Shown piece by piece: positions 56,839 to 64,000 of a stretch of 64,000 nucleotides of DNA. This stretch comes from Apium graveolens (lineage: Eukaryota > Streptophyta > Magnoliopsida > Apiales > Apiaceae), in NCBI RefSeq assembly GCF_009905375.1, contig NC_133652.1, positions 17,286,850-17,350,849 of the forward strand. Direction: 5' to 3'. Under the pieces are notes generated by a model that had not been told where the DNA came from, did no database searches, and worked only from the letters and a program-made list of their open reading frames with translations. Each line of letters begins with the position of its first letter. Position 1 is the stretch's first letter. Position numbers and translations under genes: made by a program.

Positions 56839-57026
56839 ATCTCCCCCTATTTATGTCTACTAGAACTGTAGGCATAAATTTAGGTTTAGCTTGATGATAA
56901 CAAAACACTTAACAAATATATAAACTGTAATAAAGCGGAAATTCAAAAGTGCTACAAAAATGTATGTGCTGAGATGGAATTGAAGAATTACATTGTTTCC
57001 AAGGGTGCTCCTTTAGCCTGAGCAAA

Positions 57027-57959
57027 TTACTTTCTTTTCCTTTGATCCCTGATTTTCTTTCCTAGCCTCCTGTCATTCTCCTCTATTTGAAGTTGAAGTT
57101 GTCTGTAGAATTCAGCTTCATCTTCTTCATTGATATCTAACTTAGATTGCATATCCTTGAGAGTTTCATTACTGGCAATCTTTAGCTGATCTTCAATTCT
57201 GAAAAATCTTCTGACTCCTTTGTTGTCTCTGAACTCCATCAACCAATGAGGTGATTTGTGAATTGTAATTCCTCTTTCTTGAATGAGTAAAGTTCTAGGC
57301 AAAGCATTGGGCTCCCTCCAAGTTTTCCTTATGTTGGCAATCTTGTTGAGAATCTCAGTCTTGGCAGTCCTGGTAAAGCCAGAATCCCTTTGTATGGCTG
57401 AGTAGACTCTGATCAAGGTAGAGTAGCCTTCATTCAGAATTCTATGAAGAGGCCATGTTCTTTCCCTAGCTCCTTTGTATTTGAACACTAGTCTTTCTGG
57501 TAGCTGTCTGTAGGCAGCTATTCCCCTTACATCCTCCAGCTCATCCAGATAGAGTTCAATGTCTGAAAATTCCTTTATGTCACAGATGTGAACATAATCA
57601 TCTTTAGAGGTTTGAGGTTTAGGCTTAGGCTTCTGTGTGAATTTGATTGAGGCTTTAGAGGGTGTTGATTTGATTCTTCTTTTCTGCTTCTTTGATGGTG
57701 GAGAAGAGGTTAGGAAGGTGGGAAATTTGATGGTGTCCCAATCAATTGGTTCCTCCTTGGGAATGATTGTTTCACCATGAATGTTCATGAAGGGGTCAGG
57801 TACAATAGGTTCAGGAATAGAGGGTAGTGGTTTGGATATTGATTGGGTTTCTTCAGTCTTATCTACCTTCTTTCTCTTTGCATTGACCTTCTTTCTTTTC
57901 CCTTTCTGCCATTCTTCCTTACTTCTTTCCTCCATCTCAGTACCAACCATGTCCCTCAT
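57027..57959 (-). pseudogene. Env-like ORF of S5, C-terminal part
   Basis: 310 codons open from ATG 57959, with an in-frame TAA shortly upstream (about 57981) beyond which another frame continues as a Lys/Glu/Ala-rich, coiled-coil-like stretch to the gap. The order is a basic Lys-rich part (KRKKVNAKRKK), a Pro-rich linker, a second basic patch (SKKQKRRIKS), then a compact domain with VHICDIKEFSDIELYLDELEDVRG and LVFKYKGARERTWPL, and a charged helical tail. I see no signal peptide or membrane span. The layout parallels the ORF of S4. Function unknown. Confidence 0.55.
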
Positions 57960-58176
57960 AGCTTCATCTTCACCTTTTCTTTAATTTCTTTCTATTCTTC
58001 AGCCTGACTTGACTTTAGCTGTTTTTCAAGCTTTGCTTGTGCTCTTTTGTCAGCCTTTAGCTGTTTGGCTTCTTCTTTCAACCTTTTGGTTTCTTCCCTC
58101 TTGGCTATTGAGAATTTGGGATGTCCTTGCATCACACATATGCTCTTTCCCTCTCTGAAGATAATAGCCATGTTTC

Positions 58177-58276
58177 NNNNNNNNNNNNNNNNNNNNNNNN
58201 NNNNNNNNNNNNNNNNNNNNNNNNNNNNNNNNNNNNNNNNNNNNNNNNNNNNNNNNNNNNNNNNNNNNNNNNNNNN
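58177..58276. other. Assembly gap, 100 N
   Basis: Exactly 100 Ns, the usual placeholder for a gap of unknown size. It separates S5 (minus) from C2 (plus), so the missing parts of both may be here. Confidence 0.99.
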
Positions 58277-58289
58277 TTGCTAAATGAGA

Positions 58290-61125
58290 TGATTGTCACT
58301 TCTGTGGAAATAACTGGATGATTGGAAGTTAAATTTTCGAGCTTGTTTGGAATATCTAAAGAAGAAGACCAACAATGGTCAAGCTTCAGGTATCGAGTTA
58401 GAATTGGAGCAAAAGTGTTGCTTTAGTTGAAGGAACTCGATACCTAATATTGCTCATAAGAAGGATGAGAACTTAATAAATTGTTATTACTTGCCTGCAT
58501 TTAGCGAATACATTAAATCAATTTCTTGTCAAGATAAGAAATGTTTCATTTTAATTAAATAAAAATAGTTGTTTATTCTATTTTAATGATAAGGCTTATA
58601 ATGTTGCACAATTAGAACAATTTATATGTTCTAAGATGACTCAAATCAATCATTACCTCTAGCATTGTCCTTAAACCATATTAATCATAAATGCATTTCT
58701 GAGATACATATAGATGGATACTTGGATAAGTTTGATTTTTAATCATACGGAAGATGTGAACTTTGTCTCATTAGCAAAATGACTAAAACTTTCTTTTACC
58801 TGTCAGGTGAAAGGCCACCAAACGATTAGGACTTATACATAATGATGTATGTGGTCAATGCGTATGATGCAAGGGTGGCTTAACTACTTCATAACATTTA
58901 CTAATGATTCAGTATATAGGATATGGTTCTTATGAAAATACAATCTGTTCTTTTTGACATATTCAAAGAATATAAGGCCGAAGTAGAAAGGCAAACAAGG
59001 AAAAGTATAAAAGTTTTTACGATCAGGTCGTAGAGGAGAATACTTAAGCCTCAAATTCAAGAGTTCTTGAAAGAGTGGTGATATTGCATCACAACTTACT
59101 CCTTCTGAAACACCTCAATGGAATAGAGATTCTGAGAGGAGAATCGTACCTTGTTGGACATAGTGCGATCGATGATGAGTCAAGCGAATCTTCCATTCGT
59201 TTCTGGGGTTATGCTCTAGACCGACTGCATATACCTTAACCAGTTCCGACTAAAGCGTTCAAAACTCTCCATATGAGATATAGACTGATAAACGTCATAA
59301 CATGTCATTTATGAAAATTTGGGGATGTGAAGCATTTGTAAAAGGTTTAGCCTCTGATAAGTTTGGACCAAAATTAGATAGATGCTATTTTGTAGGATAC
59401 CCGTGAGACTAGGATATAGTTTTTTATAATCCTTCCGAGAATAAAGTGTTTATTGCTTGGGCCGCTGTTTTCTTGAGGAGAACTACTTTCTAAGAAATCA
59501 GTGGGAGGACAATACTCTCGATGAAGATCGAGAACCACATGATAATATTGAACCAGAGTTGGAATAAGATCCGGATGTACATCAAATATTGAAAGTAATT
59601 ATGTTCAGTAAACAGGTTATTCGAAGATCTAGTAGGATTCACCATGAGTCCAGGAGAAATTATGGATTTATTTTAACTCAAGATGGTGATGTGATGCTTA
59701 CGGATATGATAAGCCTGTCACCTACCAGATGCTATGAACATTCGGACCCCAAGAGATGCTGGAGGCCATGAAATCCGATATGGAATCCATGTATCAAATA
59801 AAGTATTGACTTTAGTTGATCCACCCGAAGGGGTAAAACCTATAAGGTGCAAGTGGGTTTTCAAGAAGAAAACTGACCTGGATGGTAAAGTACAGACCTA
59901 TAAGTTGTGACTATGGAAAAGTTTCAAACAAATTCATGGTATAGACTATATTTAGACTTTTCACCAGTTGTTATGGTCAAGTCCATCAGGATTTTGTTAG
60001 CAATAGTTTCTTACTTTGACTATGAGATTTGGCAAATGGATTGTCAAAACCGCTTTCTTATCTGGGAGCCTTGAAGAGGATGTATATGATAAACCTGAGG
60101 GTTTTGTCGATCCAGAGTTTGCTAAGATGGTATGTATTACTCTATCTATTTATAGATGAAGCAAGCCTCAAGGAATGATATTGATTTTGATGAAACAGTC
60201 AATGATTTGGCTTTATTTAAATGAAGATGAACCATGTGTTTGCAGAAGGTTAGTGGGAGCATGTATATTCCTAGTATTATATGTAGATGACATATACGAA
60301 TATGGAATCACATATCTTCTCTACAAGCTATTAAGACTTGGTGAGAAATGATTTCTCGATGAAAGACTTAGGCGCTGCTACCTATATATTAGGTATCAGA
60401 TCTATAGAGAGATTGAAGAGATTAATCGACCTAGTCGGAGTACATACATTGATAATGTATTCGTCATTTATGATGCAGAGACAAAGAAGGATATGTTTCG
60501 ATATCCATGGGATAATGATCTCAAAAGATAATTGCCCCCTAAATCATTAAATGATAAGGGTCGTTTGAGAAAGTTCCAGATGCGTCACAATTGGATCTAA
60601 ATGTGTACAATGATATGTATATAGTCCTGATTTTCGTATGCTTTAGCATGACGATCAGATACCAGTTTATCCGGTGAGGGTCACTGGATAGTTTTTAATA
60701 ATATTCTTAAGTACTTAAAGAAAACTAAAAATTTATTTTTTGTGAATGAGATGATAAGGAACTGGTAGTAAAGGGTTACACTAATACTAGTTTCCGAATC
60801 TAATTTCTGGATAGACAGGATGATTATGTGTCTATGTCTGGTTTATGTTTGTCTAAATATAATTGATGTTAGCTTGAATAGTTCACAGCAAGAACATTGA
60901 TGATTCTATGGAAGCCGAATATATTGATGCTTTCGAAATAGCCAAAGAGACTGTTTAGGTAGTCCTTAAGCGATATCATCTTATTAATGAGATTATGATC
61001 AAGGAGATATAAATTAAAGTGCATAGTAATAAAGTGTTGCAGACCTACTGACTAAGGCTTTGTCACAGCAGAAGCACGACGATCATACTAGTTCTATGAG
61101 TATAAGATACATGGGTGATTGGCTC
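58290..61125 (+). pseudogene. Gag end and pol of C2, many stops and frameshifts
   Basis: A knuckle-like CHFCG occurs at about 58305. Integrase traces include sequence like YGRCELCLISKMTK near 58745 and YFITFTNDS near 58890. RT traces include KCKWVFKKKTDLDGK-like sequence near 59850 and LYVDDI near 60278. RNase H traces lie at about 60900-60950. The frame changes every 50-200 bp, and many stops are present. It is much older or faster decaying than C1. No product is possible. Confidence 0.8.
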
Positions 61126-61142
61126 TAGTACAACTGGGAGAT

Positions 61143-62678
61143 TGTTAGTGTTTTGTGCCCTAGAGACAACACTATGATGTTTCAGTTTAAGATATTTGGA
61201 TTATTAATGTTTATGTTCTATTGATTATTCCCTTTATAATTTATTAATTCTTAATTTACCGCGATATAAATTTAGATTAATAAATGTCCTTGGAATATGA
61301 TATGCAATTCTATATCTCTAAGTGCGTGACTTAGAAATGAGATTATGAGAACAGTATCAATATTCCTAAAGGTCCCTAGTCGAGTATTATTATTAGGGAC
61401 AATAATAATGCATTAAGACTGGTGTGTTTGTTGACTGATGATCACATCTCATTGATCATAGGTATAGTGATACTAAAGTAAAAAAATACAGGATGTAAAT
61501 GTACATGGTGCTGGACATAGCCGATGTGAGATTCTACATGTCTGTTATGTCATAAGTAATTCTCACAGTGATAATAATGTATGGTCCTTAGACCTGAAGT
61601 CATTATATTTCTATATGAGATTATATACATTGATTCCATTAAAAGTTATCCTTGACCGAGTAATGATAAAATGGACATTGGGTATATTATGAATCAAATG
61701 AGAAATATGAATGATCTAGATGGGATTTTACCCTCCTATTTTAGGATTGAGATTATTGGCCTTGTGTTAGCTAGACTATGAATGCGTGGTCACGCTCAAA
61801 TGTTGATTTGATAATAGTTTACTCATTGATCAAGGAAACTTGGATTAAATTATGATGATGATGATGACACATTACATACCTCTAGTTTAATGTATAATAT
61901 TTGGTTAAAGGGATTATATTACATGTACATTCACGAAAGGTTTAATCGATCACCGATTCATTATTATTACTTGGGTAGCATGATGTATTACTAGATGCTG
62001 CTCATTGTTTATGATTTTAAATTAGATTTAAATTCGTTGCCAACGTAATAATAACCTATAGGGTCATACACAAAATGCTTGAAGGATCATTTAATTTAAA
62101 TTGGATTTTAATTAAATTAAAGTAGTTCGAATTATTGATAATATTAATTAAGTATGACTTAATTATTAGATAAATAATGATATTCGATTTTTACTAATAT
62201 CAATTATGAAATTCGGTTGTTAAATAATTAAGTGTGACTTAATTGTTATACAACTAGGAATTTCAAATTAATAATAACTCCTCATTAGTTATAAGAGTTA
62301 TATTCCTTTTCAACTCTCTATATAATATCTCTTTTGTGGCTGATTTTGTATGCAGACTTTTACTAAAACTCCAGCCACCAAGAGAGAAGATGGAGAGAGT
62401 AAGAAGAAACGAGTTTGTGCTAGTACATATCCAATCCTTGAGTTCAATAATTCGTGTGGATACCGATATAGCGTAGATCGCGAGAGCGGGATGCGTGGGT
62501 GACTAAACAATCTTTGGATCTCCATTATTCAACCAATTTGTAAAGTTTCTTAAGGTAACATCTGATATACGAATTAAATATCTATTTTCGCATGGATCAT
62601 GCGGTGGGTTTCGAAAATTCTGGTTTTTCACATTTTTAATTACTGTCTCCATTGCGTTTATGTACTCGAAACCCTTCA
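61143..62678 (+). repeat. 3' LTR of C2
   Basis: It starts TGTTAGTGTTTTGTGCCCTAG after the polypurine tract and ends ACCCTTCA. The end segment is shared with the C1 LTR. The start, with GCCCTAGAG, resembles the start of cereal Angela/BARE LTRs as I remember them. Confidence 0.8.
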
Positions 62679-63128
62679 AAACCTTGAACGCCATGACCCA
62701 AAGTAGATCGTCACGGGTCGACCCAATAATAGTCTTCATAATTCGAGTAGACCATGACGGTCACGACCCAATATTAGTCATGTCACCCACGGCCTAAAAT
62801 CAGCTACGTGATAAGCCGCCGAGAAGACCTGAGAATGATGTCCACAATGGCAGCACATCGTGTCCAACATGGAAACGGACTCCTCAAGGAAGGATCCAGA
62901 TCCATCGTCTAGAGGAGTCCTACTTACCATCTAATTAGGAGACTTGTCCACCAAGTCTCCCCACCCTAATCTAACCCTATACTCAACATATATATAAAAG
63001 GCTCTACCACTCACCTAGAACTACGTATTTAGCTTGATTCTCTAAACAAAGAGACACAGAGGCATCTTGCGAGGACAGCTAGTCCTCACCGCGAGAACAA
63101 ATATTAAACTCGAACTCAATAACCCTAA
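62679..63128 (+). other. Unclassified segment with a promoter-like TATA region
   Basis: It is richer in GC than most spacers. ATATATATAAAAGGCTC at about 62988-63005 looks like a strong TATA box, followed by a leader-like CTCTACCACTCACC. This is the usual look of an LTR U3/R border, but I could not find LTR ends or a partner, so it stays unclassified. Confidence 0.4.
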
Positions 63129-63358
63129 TAGGGATGTAATTCGAACCGAGTCGGCTCGAACTCGACTCGATTCGAACTCGTTATCGAGTTCGAGCTCGAA
63201 CACATTTTTCTAGCTCGATAAAAACTCGAGTCGAGTCGAGTTTTTTTGAGCTCGACTTGAGATCGACTTGATAAACTCGAACTCCACTCGGCTCGAACTC
63301 GAGCTCGATTATTTTTTTATAAATATTTATGTGTTTGCTAATATATGGTCATTCAATT
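63129..63358. mobile_element. hAT-like miniature element fragment
   Basis: It starts TAGGGATGTAATTCG, similar in style to the end of the element at 43329, and is dense in direct and inverted copies of GCTCGAACTCG. The right end is missing; the sequence changes at 63359 to another element, so it was probably interrupted by that insertion. Confidence 0.5.
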
Positions 63359-64000
63359 TGTAACACCCCCAGATCCGGGGTCGGGGATCCGGGTTGTCAC
63401 GGTCTTTCTTTCCACAATATCACTTCACTTAATTAATAATAAATAACCTCATGCTGTGACCCCACACTAACACACACCACAACCCGTTATAGTCTCAGAG
63501 ATGAAATTGAAATAAGTACAAGTCTTTGAATCCACAATTTAAAATTATTACAACCCAAAATGATTACTTGATAATTTACAGTTAATTGCCATTATCTGCC
63601 ACAAGTTATAATTATACATAATTTGATTCTCAAAAGTAGATGGTCTGAACTACAATGGATCTACCTCTGCAGCTATAGCAGCTACAACATCATCGGGAAG
63701 ACGCGGGACGCTTCCCACGCGCTTGCGCTGGGTCTGCTGGAGTCTGGCCATCTCTCCTAACTGTTGTTGTGTGATGAAGAAATAAAGCAAGAGTGAGCCT
63801 TACAGCTCGCAAGATAATATATATAGTGATAACAATAATATAAGTATCTAAATGGATACTTAATAGCATCTCTATCATATGCAAGATAATTACTTACTAG
63901 ATATAAGTAAAACAAGGAATGAAGTTACCAATACTTCACCACACTTATATCATATAAAGCTACTTGAACTGCCACCGTTCAAAGTATTATAGTTTTAAGA
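63359..64000 (-). mobile_element. Start of an LTR-like element (TGTAACACCCC type), runs off the window
   Basis: It begins TGTAACACCCCCAG followed by GATCCGGGGTCGGGGATCC, an end type I associate with Ty3/gypsy chromovirus-like LTRs in several eudicots. No second end or coding domain is visible in the 640 bp available. Assignment to the minus strand rests on a small ORF with a leader-like sequence on that strand. Confidence 0.45.
63650..63751 (-). CDS. Small ORF of 33 codons in the TGTAACACCCC element
   Basis: ATG at 63751 in the context GGAGAGATGG starts MARLQQTQRKRVGSV and ends at TAG 63650-63652. The peptide is basic at its start and then has a short Asp/Val/Ala-rich helix. A leader-like stretch precedes it. 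I do not recognise it and it may be chance. Confidence 0.25.
   Translation of the reverse strand: MARLQQTQRKRVGSVPRLPDDVVAAIAAEVDPL

Larger units (their letters stand above)
55757..58176 (-). mobile_element. S5: 3' end of another Sirevirus-like element, truncated by the assembly gap
   Basis: On the minus strand an env-like ORF (57959-57027) is followed by a polypurine tract (AGGGGGAGATTG at about 56839-56850) and an LTR (56838 down to about 55757). The LTR end has the C-rich block TTCAACCCCCC typical of the lineage here. Gag, pol and the other LTR are not seen; the gap at 58177 cuts it. Confidence 0.7.
58277..62678 (+). mobile_element. C2: heavily decayed Angela/BARE-type copia element, 5' part in or beyond the gap
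   Basis: Decayed gag end, integrase and RT-RNase H run from 58277 to about 61125. A polypurine tract TGGGAGAT (61135-61142) and a 1536-bp LTR (61143-62678) follow. It is related to C1 in gene order and LTR end. No 5' LTR or PBS is in the window. Confidence 0.8.

Noticed and set aside
1..64000. Many open frames of 60-130 codons on both strands
   Set aside because: Most lie opposite or out of frame with gag, pol or env-like sequences, or in AT-rich spacers, and show no recognisable protein content.

Overview
This is repeat-rich nuclear DNA of a flowering plant. Nearly all of it is retrotransposon sequence with plant-type primer-binding sites (initiator tRNA-Met and tRNA-Asp), interrupted by a CACTA transposon, a hAT-type miniature element and a piece of mitochondrial DNA. 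Repeat style (Sirevirus-type copia elements, and an LTR-like start TGTAACACCCC near the right edge) reminds me of umbellifers (Apiaceae), but that is an impression from memory. I see no intact host gene. The only gene-derived pieces are a receptor-like kinase fragment carried by the CACTA element and a fragment of mitochondrial rpl16.

Layout. (1) 1-13885, minus strand: an Athila-like Ty3/gypsy element whose left LTR runs off the window. A 3.55-kb CACTA element (79-3630) sits inside that LTR, and the right LTR preserves the empty site. (2) 13886-15993: unassigned AT-rich DNA ending in a SINE-like repeat. (3) 15994-29289, plus: a 13.3-kb Sirevirus-type copia element with matching 5-bp target duplications, called S1 here. 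(4) 29290-30851: spacer with the rpl16 fragment. (5) 30852-33641, plus: S2, a gag-only internal deletion derivative of the S1 family. (6) 33873-44545, minus: S3, a related decayed Sirevirus whose 5' LTR hosts a 721-bp hAT-type element. (7) about 45070-47519, plus: S4, the 3' end of a different Sirevirus-like family. (8) 47630-55167, plus: C1, a copia element of Angela/BARE type with an intact RT-RNase H reading frame but no gag and no PBS. (9) 55757-58176, minus: S5, the 3' end of another Sirevirus-like family, with a MYB-core repeat array in its LTR. (10) 58177-58276: a 100-N assembly gap. (11) 58277-62678, plus: C2, a heavily decayed relative of C1. (12) 62679-64000: promoter-like sequence, a second hAT-like fragment, and the start of a further LTR-like element.

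How the parts work together. Each element once encoded Gag, protease, integrase, reverse transcriptase and RNase H between LTRs that supplied promoter and polyadenylation signals. The Athila-like and Sirevirus elements also carried an additional open reading frame 3' of pol (usually called env-like). None looks autonomous now. Gag and pol are broken mainly by in-frame stops, several of which are C-to-T or G-to-A changes as expected from deamination of methylated cytosine. The least expected observations are a 76-codon ORF with its own leader between pol and the env-like ORF of S1, signs of sequence exchange between S1 and S2, a 9-mer repeated across S1, the MYB-core array in S5, and the transduplicated kinase fragment. 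All calls come from reading the sequence; no database search was run.
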